Assembly (NCBI RefSeq): GCF_900086715.1
Contig: NZ_FLKH01000011.1
Coordinates: forward strand, 124,001-188,000
Origin: Gracilibacillus timonensis
GTDB taxonomy: Bacteria > Bacillota > Bacilli > Bacillales > Amphibacillaceae
Length of the DNA: 64,000 nt
Direction of reading: 5' to 3'
The translations under genes and the position numbers were made by a program. Below the pieces are notes generated by a model. That model saw nothing but the letters and a program-made list of their open reading frames with translations, searched no databases and had not been told where the DNA came from. How positions within the stretch are numbered: position 1 is the first letter of the stretch; each line of letters starts with the position of its first letter. Shown in pieces: positions 15,600 to 23,190 of this stretch.

Positions 15600-16868
15600 A
15601 TGAATGAAAAAACACGGGAAGAAATTGCTTTATTTCGTTATGGATTGATTGCCCCACTTTTGAATGGACAAGTAAAGCCAAAGGATTATTTGAAAGAAAT
15701 GGAAGGGAAAATGCATACGATTCCTTATTATGGGGAACGAAAGGTTGCAGCCAAGACAATGCAAGAATGGCATCTGCATTACCGAAGGAATGGATTTGAT
15801 GCATTAAAGCCTAAAAGGCGTTCTGATCGAGGGGGCGCCAGAAGATTATCTCCGGATGACAAAGATCATATACTAGAAACACGAAAAAAATTTCTCCATA
15901 TGCCTGTTAGTGTTTTCTACGAACAACTAATAGGAAATGGAGAAATCAACAAAAATCAAATCTCTTACTCTACTATAAACCGATTACTAAAAAAACACAA
16001 GATGGCAGGAAGGAATTATATTCATTATCATCCAGAGAAAGAACGAAAACGCTTTGCGCATGATAAAGTCAATGTACTATGGCAGGCAGATTTATCACAC
16101 GGCCCTTATGTCCCGGTTAATGGAAAAATGAAGAAAACGTTTCTTATTGCTTATATTGATGATTGTTCGAGATTGGTACCGTATGGACAATTTTTCTCTT
16201 CTGAGAAATTTGATGGTTTAAGAGAAGTGACCAAAGAGGCATTCATACGCAGAGGAAAGCCAAACATCATTTATGCAGATAATGGAAAGATCTATCGGTC
16301 AGAAACGCTACAGTATGCATGTGCCCAATTAGGAATTACCTTAGCTCATACGCAACCCTACGATCCTAAAAGCAAAGGGAAAATAGAAAGGTTATTTAAG
16401 ACGATACAAACGCGTTTTTATCCACTACTTCAAACCAATCCAGCTACCTCTTTGGAGGAATTAAATGAGAGATTCTGGTGTTGGCTCGAAGAGGATTATC
16501 ATCGGAGAGTACACGCTTCCTTAGAAGGAAAAACGCCACATGAAGTATTCCAATCGCAGCTAGATCGAATCAGCTTTTTAGAGGACCTCTCTATTTTAGA
16601 AACCATCTTTTTAAGACGGGTAGAGAGAAAAGTAAAGCAAGATGGAACGATTACATTGGACAAGCAGTTATATGAAGTTCCTTCGGAATATATTGGTCAG
16701 CGAATTGAAGTTCGTATGGATGAACAACATGTTTATGTATTTGAGGACGGAAAAAAGGCAGCTGAAGCCAGAGCGGTCACCATCCACGATAACGCCCATA
16801 TCAAACGTGGACCATCGCCGTTTTCTCTCTCTGAAGCAAGGCAGGAGGAGGGAAAGGATCATGTATAA
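15600..16868 (+). CDS. DDE transposase (rve/Mu-type integrase core)
   Basis: 422 residues, started at the ATG at 15600 after AAGGAGGAAAAGTTC. An N-terminal helix-turn-helix (AAKTMQEWHLHYRRNGFDALKP) precedes an rve core with the DDE residues in LWQADLSHGP, IIYADNGKIY and SKGKIERLFKT. The C-terminal part (LDKQLYEVPSEYIGQRIEVR) is the Mu-transposase C-terminal beta barrel. It cuts and joins element ends. It overlaps the ATPase gene by 8 nt. Confidence 0.88.
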   Translation: MNEKTREEIALFRYGLIAPLLNGQVKPKDYLKEMEGKMHTIPYYGERKVAAKTMQEWHLHYRRNGFDALKPKRRSDRGGARRLSPDDKDHILETRKKFLHMPVSVFYEQLIGNGEINKNQISYSTINRLLKKHKMAGRNYIHYHPEKERKRFAHDKVNVLWQADLSHGPYVPVNGKMKKTFLIAYIDDCSRLVPYGQFFSSEKFDGLREVTKEAFIRRGKPNIIYADNGKIYRSETLQYACAQLGITLAHTQPYDPKSKGKIERLFKTIQTRFYPLLQTNPATSLEELNERFWCWLEEDYHRRVHASLEGKTPHEVFQSQLDRISFLEDLSILETIFLRRVERKVKQDGTITLDKQLYEVPSEYIGQRIEVRMDEQHVYVFEDGKKAAEARAVTIHDNAHIKRGPSPFSLSEARQEEGKDHV

Positions 16869-17661
16869 AACATACTATTCCTTAGCAAAGGAAGCCTTTA
16901 CCAAGGAAGCAACAGCAACAAATGCCTTCCAATCGACGAGTTATCAAGAGGCAATGAATGGTCTTGGGTATTTACAAAAGTCTAAAGGAATTGGGTTGTT
17001 GATAGGTGACCCTGGTGCTGGGAAGACGTACACCTTACGAGCCTTTAAGAATTCACTTAACCCAGCCTTATACCATGTCGTCTATTTTCCGTTGTCCACC
17101 GGAGGGGTGATGGATTTCTACCGGGGGCTAGCATACGGACTAGGAGAAGAACCTAAGTTTCGTAAAGTAGATTTATTTCGTCAGATTCAACAAGGAATTG
17201 AACGGATGGAGCAGGAGCGTAAAATAACGCCCATATTTATTTTAGATGAAATGCATATGGCAAAAGATGCTTTTTTACAGGACTTAGCTATTCTTTTCAA
17301 TTTCCAAATGGATTCGTCGAATCCATTTATTCTGATACTAGCTGGTCTGCCGCATTTGAAAACGCGGCTCCATTTGAATCACCATCGCCCGTTGGCTCAA
17401 CGAATTATTATGAGATACCAATTCCAGCCATTGAATAAAGAAGACGTTACTGCTTATATGGAGCATCAGTTAAAACTGGCAGGGGCAAAGATGCCGATTT
17501 TTACAGAGACAGGTTTAGAAGCTATCGCTTTACGTTCGCAAGGATGGCCACGCATCATTAACACATTAGCTTCAAATTGTCTTCTGTATGGAGCGCAGTT
17601 AAAAAAACAACAAATTGATGAAGAGATTGTTCGTATGGCAACAGAGGAAAGTGGCCTATGA
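16861..17661 (+). CDS. AAA ATPase of the transposition module (TniB/ExeA-like)
   Basis: 266 residues. Walker A is GDPGAGKT (about residue 43), Walker B is IFILDEMHM, and a sensor region LILAGLPHLKTRL is followed by a C-terminal winged part with GWPRIINTLA. This is the ExeA/TniB/MuB-like AAA group that selects targets and activates DDE transposases. The ATG overlaps the end of the transposase gene, and its own stop overlaps the next start (ATGA). Confidence 0.85.
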   Translation: MYKTYYSLAKEAFTKEATATNAFQSTSYQEAMNGLGYLQKSKGIGLLIGDPGAGKTYTLRAFKNSLNPALYHVVYFPLSTGGVMDFYRGLAYGLGEEPKFRKVDLFRQIQQGIERMEQERKITPIFILDEMHMAKDAFLQDLAILFNFQMDSSNPFILILAGLPHLKTRLHLNHHRPLAQRIIMRYQFQPLNKEDVTAYMEHQLKLAGAKMPIFTETGLEAIALRSQGWPRIINTLASNCLLYGAQLKKQQIDEEIVRMATEESGL

Positions 17662-17912
17662 TGCGGCAAGGAATCATGATATTTGATTTACAGGGATGGA
17701 AGATCTGGATTGGCCAGCAAGACTATGAAACATTTGAAGGAATGGCTTTTGAATTACGTATTCAAAAGCATTATTTCAAAGCATATTTAGGAAAAGAAGA
17801 TCAAGAGTGGTATGTGATATTAGATGAAGATGTAGCATTTAATTTACGTGTATTCGAGGTTTACAAAGTTCGTATAGAATACATAGATATCACATCAGGA
17901 AATGCCTCTTAA
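17658..17912 (+). CDS. small protein at the end of the transposition operon
   Basis: 84 residues starting within the ATPase stop (ATGATG). The sequence (FDLQGWKIWIGQQDYETFEG and EWYVILDEDVAFNLRVFEVYKVRI) suggests an all-beta SH3- or barrel-like fold. No firm family is recognised; it may be DUF5348-like. Tight coupling argues for a role in transposition. Confidence 0.6.
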   Translation: MMRQGIMIFDLQGWKIWIGQQDYETFEGMAFELRIQKHYFKAYLGKEDQEWYVILDEDVAFNLRVFEVYKVRIEYIDITSGNAS

Positions 17913-17926
17913 AAGGGGCATTTTTT
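17901..17926 (+). terminator. intrinsic terminator of the transposition operon
   Basis: Stem AATGCC-CTT / AAG-GGCATT followed by TTTTTT. It overlaps the stop codon of the last gene. The 160 nt after it show nothing further that I can name. Confidence 0.8.
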
Positions 17927-18087
17927 CTGGAATAGTATCTGAAATAATTTTACAAAGTTTTTTCAAATCGGAAATTAAATGAATAAACGAGCACATTACT
18001 CCAGATTTCTCTCTGATATAAAATGGAAAAGGATGTCTGAATTAATGTGGTAGTTTACAGAATTAGAAATAATAGTTTATTAATTTT

Positions 18088-18411
18088 TTAATCATTCTCC
18101 ATTACTGTAATTTTTTCTGCACGAATAATATCCTCTTTACTTTTTCCCCATACTTTTACATAACTTCCTATATTTAATGTGCCTTCTATTTTTGTCTTAT
18201 CATTAAAAACTATTGTATATACATTATAATCTGCTTCATTGTCTACTTCAGTGGGTCCTAATGTTATATGATTATTTTCTATTTCCAAAATCTCCCCTTG
18301 ATAATCCGCTTTCAAAAAGATCCATAGAATAATTAATAGAGTAGCAAAGACAATAAACACTATAAAAAACTTAACAAATAGGTGCATTTCTTTTTTTGCA
18401 TGTGTAGTCAT
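18088..18411 (-). CDS. membrane-anchored small protein with an OB-like exported domain
   Basis: 107 residues; AAAGGAGAGGTTAA precedes the ATG. One transmembrane helix (FFIVFIVFATLLIILWIFL) is followed by an extracytoplasmic stretch of about 65 residues with beta periodicity (YQGEILEIENNHITLGP ... IEGTLNIGSYVKVWGK). This resembles small OB-like domains of bacillar lipoproteins such as YobA-type proteins. The function is unknown. Around 240 nt downstream on its left side (17927-18087) are empty, as is 18412-18621. Confidence 0.55.
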   Translation of the reverse strand: MTTHAKKEMHLFVKFFIVFIVFATLLIILWIFLKADYQGEILEIENNHITLGPTEVDNEADYNVYTIVFNDKTKIEGTLNIGSYVKVWGKSKEDIIRAEKITVMEND

Positions 18412-18621
18412 TTAACCTCTCCTTTAGAAAAAAATAGTTACATACATGGGATAATAACTAAAAAGAGTCAGTAAAAATCCACATAATGATAATTTACCGT
18501 CTTAATATCTTTACTAGATAAGGTAGAGGTCAGAGGTTAGAATATTTTACAGAGGTACAACTACTTCTACCCTCCTTTAAAATAAGTTATATAAAAGGTA
18601 ACATTTTTTACTTTTTTATGT

Positions 18622-18699
18622 CTATAGCGAATTATAGCTTCTTTTGTCGAAAGAATTAAAGAGTAGAGTAAAGAAGAGAATCGCATGTAGTGACCACAT
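18622..18699 (-). CDS. possible 25-residue hydrophobic peptide
   Basis: Within the 3' part of the putative toxin transcript, GAGGAGGTGCTTTTCTC is an excellent ribosome binding site for an ATG at 18699. It opens MWSLHAILFFTLLFNSFDKR and stops at 18622. The peptide is hydrophobic then basic. It overlaps the longer frame of the toxin-like ORF in another register. It could be the true product or a decoy; evidence is limited to the ribosome binding site and composition. Confidence 0.3.
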   Translation of the reverse strand: MWSLHAILFFTLLFNSFDKRSYNSL

Positions 18700-18865
18700 G
18701 AGAAAAGCACCTCCTCAAAGTCGTTAATTGTTTTATACTACGCAAAAGCATATGAGGGGTTTTTTTATCATTTTTATTGAACATGATAAATGCAACTAAC
18801 ATCCCAGAAGAGATCATTAGTGACAAAAATGAAATCATTATTGTCAACATGTTTTCTATACCCAT
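18656..18865 (-). CDS. putative type I (holin-like) toxin peptide
   Basis: Starting at the ATG at 18865 (MGIENMLTIMISFLSLMISS), the first 30 residues form one transmembrane helix ending in a charged NKNDKK. This is the shape of TxpA/BsrG-like and holin-like type I toxins. The mRNA just upstream can fold CCTTCTT against AAGAAGG (about 18880-18902), pairing part of the ribosome binding region, which is a common control in that class. The C-terminal extension (TPHMLLRSIKQLTTLRRCF) is unusual. No antisense RNA promoter was proven. Confidence 0.4.
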   Translation of the reverse strand: MGIENMLTIMISFLSLMISSGMLVAFIMFNKNDKKTPHMLLRSIKQLTTLRRCFSHVVTTCDSLLYSTL

Positions 18866-19054
18866 GAGCGTCACTTCCCTTCTTGAACATTGTCAAAGAA
18901 GGTAATATCGGTGCACCACCCCTCATATGAAGCCAATCTGTTATAGTATATATGTAAGTTTAATAGATCTGTTCGACATTATTTACTTGTTTTTTACCTA
19001 GTCTGATTATCCAATATAACAGTATCCATGGCAAAGCAAATATTGTAACCCGCT

Positions 19055-19186
19055 TTAGCAGATTAAATATACCATATCCTTTTTATTTCTACCTAGACGA
19101 TCCAATTCAGCAAAGACAATAATATCCTTCTCACGTATAAACTACTTCATTTTTTGGTATTGTTTCCATTCAATATGCTGTGGAAA
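19055..19186 (-). pseudogene. serine recombinase (resolvase) remnant
   Basis: A short translation FPQHIEWKQYQKMK-stop-FIREKDIIVFAELDRLGRNK ending at a stop near 19055. The VFAELDRLGRN motif is the conserved LDRLGR block of serine resolvases and invertases. The frame contains an internal stop and lacks both the catalytic serine region and the C-terminal helix-turn-helix. It is a decayed fragment marking the right edge of the island. The rest of 18900-19297 shows no gene. Confidence 0.65.
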
Positions 19187-19297
19187 GTGGTTTCGATCGA
19201 TCTATGTTCCCGAGAGACGTATCATGCGGGAACTTAATTCCATAAAATAACGGAATATGTTAGTGTAGGAAGTGCATGATACAAGGAGGATTGATCC

Positions 19298-19615
19298 ATG
19301 GAACAGGAGGAATTGAAACAGGTGAAAGAGGAATTATATAAAGAGATCCTCGTTTTGCAAAATGATCAGAAATCGTTCAAGCGACGTGTCAGCACCATCG
19401 CAAATATGCTTGTTCCAGGTATAGGCTTCATCGTATATGGCAGTTCGGTTATGAAAGCAATTATTGTTTTTCTTCTTTTTATCTCGTATAACCATGTGTA
19501 CTTCCATTATCTATATCCTGTTGCAGGCGGTACGGGTATTGTCAGTTTGTTCTATCTCCCAGCAGTCTTCATTTGGCTGATCAGCACCTTCATGGTCGCC
19601 AGTTTAGATGATTGA
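19298..19615 (+). CDS. small membrane protein
   Basis: 105 residues with AAGGAGGATTGATCC before the ATG. An acidic and basic N-terminal helix (about 35 residues, MEQEELKQVKEELYKEIL) is followed by three hydrophobic segments beginning VPGIGFIVYGSSVMKAIIVF. The charged helix may be a coiled coil. The PGxGxxxxGxxxKA pattern recalls TM2-like membrane proteins. No firm family. Confidence 0.5.
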   Translation: MEQEELKQVKEELYKEILVLQNDQKSFKRRVSTIANMLVPGIGFIVYGSSVMKAIIVFLLFISYNHVYFHYLYPVAGGTGIVSLFYLPAVFIWLISTFMVASLDD

Positions 19616-19775
19616 GTTTTTCTGCGGAAGCCCTGTGTCACAAACAAATCATAAATTCATGGTATATCAAGGTATAATCGAGGCTATTAGTGGGAATATG
19701 ATACATACTATGACAAAATAGAGGAAAGAGCAACCTCTAAACGGTGAGCCAGATCAAAGAAGGAAAGGTGTAGAG

Positions 19776-21086
19776 ATGGATTCTATCGTATTATCGATTG
19801 TTATCTTGCTTATTTTGATTATTGCGAATGGTGTTTTTGCGATGACGGAAATTGGAGTCGTTACATCAAGGAAAATAAGGCTGGAACAGAAGGTCAAAGA
19901 AGGTAATAAAAAGGCAGAAACAGCCCTTTACTTAGCGAACAACTCCAGTGAACTGTTATCCACGATTCAAATTGGTATTACCTTAATCGGGATTATATCG
20001 GGAGCATTTGGCGGGGCAGCCATTGCCGGAGATCTAAATGTGTATGTAAGAGAAATCCCGTGGTTAGCACCATGGAGTCTGCAAATAAGTATGGTGCTGG
20101 TAGTAACCTTGACTACCTTTTTGACTTTAGTGATTGGTGAATTGACACCAAAGCAAGTAGGCTTAACCAATCCAGAGAAGGTGGCGATGGCTGTTGCGCG
20201 GCCAATGTATTTCTTTTCGAAAGTCGCTAAACCGTTGATTTGGATATTAGATAAATCCACAGTTTTAGTGTTAAAAATGCTAGGGGTTAAAACCAATGAA
20301 GAACCGGATGTCACGGAAGAGGAAATCCAGCAGATGGTCGAACAGGGCGTACATAGTGGTCATATTGAAGAAATTGAACATGAGATGGTTGATCAGATCT
20401 TTTATCTGGGTGATCAGCGTATCAGTGACATTCTTACCCCAAGAACGCAATTAACTTGGATTGATATTGAAAGTAGTTTTGAGGAGAACATGGAATTGAT
20501 CAGCAAAAGTGAACATTCTCGTTTTCCTGTGGGTAAAGGCAGTTTGGATCAATTCCTGGGGATGATACATACTAAGCGGGTGTTTGCCAAGCTGCAAGCC
20601 AACGAATCCTTCACGATACCTGATTGTATTGAACCGGCGTTGGTGTTACCAGAACATGTGAAGGTATTCAAGGCTTTGGAAACGATGAGAGAAGCAGGCA
20701 GTCATCAAGCTGTTGTTGTCGATGAATATGGTGGAGTGGAAGGATTCGTAACATTAAATGACTTTATTCAGGTGATTGTCGGTGAGATCCAAAGTGATGG
20801 TCACAGAGCCAAGGCTACGATTACACAGCGGGATGAAAACTCTTGGTTGGCGGACGGACAAGTTCCTTTTGACACTTTTTTACGTTATTTTGATTTGGAA
20901 GATGAAGTAGACATAGAAATACTAAAGGATACATCTTTCCAAACCTTAGGTGGATTTCTGACAAGCGAGATCGGTAGTATTCCAAAAGAAGGAGATTATA
21001 TTTATTTGGAAGGCTGGAAGCTGGAGATAGTAGATATGGATCAAGTCCTGATTGATAAACTGATGATTACACGTGTTTCGGAGTAA
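19776..21086 (+). CDS. CNNM/CorC-type membrane protein with CBS domains (hemolysin family)
   Basis: 436 residues with the full architecture of the YhdP/YrkA group. A DUF21/CNNM transmembrane domain with ANGVFAMTEIGVVTSRK and LTPKQVGLTNPEKVA comes first. A CBS pair follows (ILTPRTQLTWIDI and VVVDEYGGVEGFVTLNDFIQ), then a CorC/HlyC C-terminal domain (DGQVPFDTFLRYF). Such proteins are implicated in magnesium or cobalt efflux or homeostasis; the hemolysin name is historical. The gene is monocistronic. Confidence 0.88.
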   Translation: MDSIVLSIVILLILIIANGVFAMTEIGVVTSRKIRLEQKVKEGNKKAETALYLANNSSELLSTIQIGITLIGIISGAFGGAAIAGDLNVYVREIPWLAPWSLQISMVLVVTLTTFLTLVIGELTPKQVGLTNPEKVAMAVARPMYFFSKVAKPLIWILDKSTVLVLKMLGVKTNEEPDVTEEEIQQMVEQGVHSGHIEEIEHEMVDQIFYLGDQRISDILTPRTQLTWIDIESSFEENMELISKSEHSRFPVGKGSLDQFLGMIHTKRVFAKLQANESFTIPDCIEPALVLPEHVKVFKALETMREAGSHQAVVVDEYGGVEGFVTLNDFIQVIVGEIQSDGHRAKATITQRDENSWLADGQVPFDTFLRYFDLEDEVDIEILKDTSFQTLGGFLTSEIGSIPKEGDYIYLEGWKLEIVDMDQVLIDKLMITRVSE

Positions 21087-21348
21087 GGGGGAGTTTGAAC
21101 GTTTTGTATAGAGGTGAATCTTTCACCTTTTCTTTTTCTGTTTATTGTGAATGTTTGAACAATTATGAAGGCATAGTGCTGTCACTTACCTTGTGTAACT
21201 TTCACTAGCGTGAGAACCTGTAAATTACGGAATCAACATCCTATCTCAAAAGTAAAAATTGTGCACAAGCTGCCAAAAATCAAACCGTGTAAGCCGTTGG
21301 ATTGCCCATTACAATAGAACATATGAGTAACGAAAGGAGTAGATCGAT

Positions 21349-23082
21349 ATGCTATATCCACAAATGAATGCGCAACGTATGCTAACCGAGCTGAATGGTT
21401 TTTGGCATTTTGCTGCAGATCAAGACAATAAGGGAGAAGAGAAAGGTTGGCCATATGGTATTCCAAGAGAACGAGAAGTCGCTGTTTCTGCAAGCTGGAA
21501 TGAGCAATTTCAGGATTTAATGTATTTCTTTGAAACAGGTTGGTATGAGACAACATTGGAGGTTCCTAGCCATTTTCGATCAGAATTATTGTGGCTCAGG
21601 ATTGGGGCAGCTAACTATCTCACAAAGATTTGGATCAATGGACAATACGTAGGAAGTCATGAGGGAGCGCATCTACCATTCGAATTTGAGGTTTCCTCCT
21701 ATATGAAGTGTGGTCAAAAGAATACCATGATCATCTCAGTGGATGCTCAGATTAAGTCAGATCGCTTGCCGCCTGGAGATGTGGAAGAAGAGCAAGTGAT
21801 TGGCTTTAAAGGACAATATCCGAATAATTACTATGATTTTTTTCCGTATGGCGGGATTAACCGTCCTGTCTATTTATATACTACAGCACCTACTTATATA
21901 AAAGATATAACTGTGAACACAGAAATACAGGGGGAAACAGCTGTTTTATCGTATGATTGTCAGATTAATCAGCCCTTTCAAGGTACGGCAGTTATTACAT
22001 TGGACGAAGAGGCAGCCACGAGCCAAGTTACTGTCGACAACCATAAGCGTGTGACAGGGCAGTTAACCATTCCATCACCGAGGCTGTGGGGGATGGAGGA
22101 TCCTTATTTATATGAGCTATGCATTCAATTATTTGACGATGAGATTTGTCTAGATAGTTACACACTGGAAGTAGGCATACGAGAAATCGAATTAATGGAT
22201 CATCAGCTGTACTTAAATGGACAGCCTGTGTTCTTGAATGGGTTTGGTCTGCATGAGGATTTCCCTGTATTGGGTAAAGGTCTTAACCATGCCGTCATTG
22301 CGAAGGATATGAATCTGTTAAAATGGACAGGGGCCAATTCCTTTCGCACGTCGCATTATCCGTATAGTGAGGAATTCCTGCGGCAAGCGGATCGGCAAGG
22401 GATGTTAGTGATTGGGGAAACTCCTTTTGTTGGTTTTGTACAAAGCCATTATCAAAACGATAAAATACAGGAGCAGGCCAAGAAAGTTATTGGAGAAATG
22501 ATTAATAGAGATAAAAATCACCCGTCTATCATTGCCTGGAGCTTGGCAAATGAAGGGGATACCTTTGTCCCAGAGGCGAGCGCGTTCTATCATTCGTTAT
22601 ATCAATGCGCGAAGTCGCTGGATCCTAGCCGCCTGGTTACCATCGTAAATTGTGTAGATATCGAGGAAGATCATGCCCTGCAGCATTTCGATTTTATTAG
22701 TTTAAACCGTTATTATGGCTGGTATGAACAGGCTGGCCGCTTGGATGAAGGCTGTGAGATGCTGAGTAAGAAGCTTGATCGCTGCTTTGAGGTGTTCCAG
22801 AAACCGATTATTGTAACGGAGTTTGGGGCAGACGCGATTGCCGGTCTACACACCAATCCGCCAGAACAGTTTACCGAGGAATACCAAGCAGAAATGGTTA
22901 CACGGCAATATCAGATCATTGCGGACAAGACCTATACGATTGGGGCCCACATTTGGTCCTTTGCCGATTTTAAAACAAGTCAGACACCTTCAAGAGTCGT
23001 TGTCAATCGCAAAGGATTGTTTGCGAGAGATAGACAACCTAAATTGGCGGCGCATCGTATCAAGGAGCTGTGGGGTGAATAA
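21349..23082 (+). CDS. uidA: beta-glucuronidase (GH2)
   Basis: 577 residues with the GH2 order: sugar-binding jelly roll (NYLTKIWINGQYVGSHEGAHLPFEF), immunoglobulin-like middle, and TIM barrel. The acid/base glutamate is in WSLANEGD and the nucleophile in IIVTEFGAD. The C-terminal NRKG sequence matches the N-x-K motif that recognises the glucuronate carboxyl, so glucuronidase is favoured over galactosidase. There is no signal peptide, so it is cytoplasmic. It is not in an operon with a transporter, though the Opp-like locus follows convergently. Confidence 0.88.
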   Translation: MLYPQMNAQRMLTELNGFWHFAADQDNKGEEKGWPYGIPREREVAVSASWNEQFQDLMYFFETGWYETTLEVPSHFRSELLWLRIGAANYLTKIWINGQYVGSHEGAHLPFEFEVSSYMKCGQKNTMIISVDAQIKSDRLPPGDVEEEQVIGFKGQYPNNYYDFFPYGGINRPVYLYTTAPTYIKDITVNTEIQGETAVLSYDCQINQPFQGTAVITLDEEAATSQVTVDNHKRVTGQLTIPSPRLWGMEDPYLYELCIQLFDDEICLDSYTLEVGIREIELMDHQLYLNGQPVFLNGFGLHEDFPVLGKGLNHAVIAKDMNLLKWTGANSFRTSHYPYSEEFLRQADRQGMLVIGETPFVGFVQSHYQNDKIQEQAKKVIGEMINRDKNHPSIIAWSLANEGDTFVPEASAFYHSLYQCAKSLDPSRLVTIVNCVDIEEDHALQHFDFISLNRYYGWYEQAGRLDEGCEMLSKKLDRCFEVFQKPIIVTEFGADAIAGLHTNPPEQFTEEYQAEMVTRQYQIIADKTYTIGAHIWSFADFKTSQTPSRVVVNRKGLFARDRQPKLAAHRIKELWGE

Positions 23083-23132
23083 CAAAAGCCAGTGCATACT
23101 ACTGTTGATGGCCGGGCCACGTCAAGCCTAAC

Positions 23133-23165
23133 CAAAAAATCCCCTTCTCTAATCAGAAGGGGATT
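23133..23165 (-). terminator. intrinsic terminator between uidA and the Opp-like operon
   Basis: Perfect 11-bp stem AATCCCCTTCT / AGAAGGGGATT with a 5-nt loop. On the minus strand it runs into TTTTTTGG, so it ends the minus-strand transporter transcript and can also block read-through from uidA. Confidence 0.8.
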
Positions 23166-23190
23166 CATCATATGGAATCATAGTCTCTCT

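Larger units (their letters stand above)
14932..17926 (+). mobile_element. four-gene DDE transposase/AAA ATPase transposition module
   Basis: Four same-strand genes with overlaps (DUF6431-like zinc protein, DDE transposase, AAA ATPase, small protein) closed by an intrinsic terminator. This is the layout of a Tn552/Tn7/Mu-related transposon core, with a DDE recombinase plus an ATP-dependent target regulator. Gene bounds are firm. I could not identify terminal inverted repeats or a target duplication by eye in 14739-14931 or 17927-18087, so the true element ends are unknown. Confidence 0.65.
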
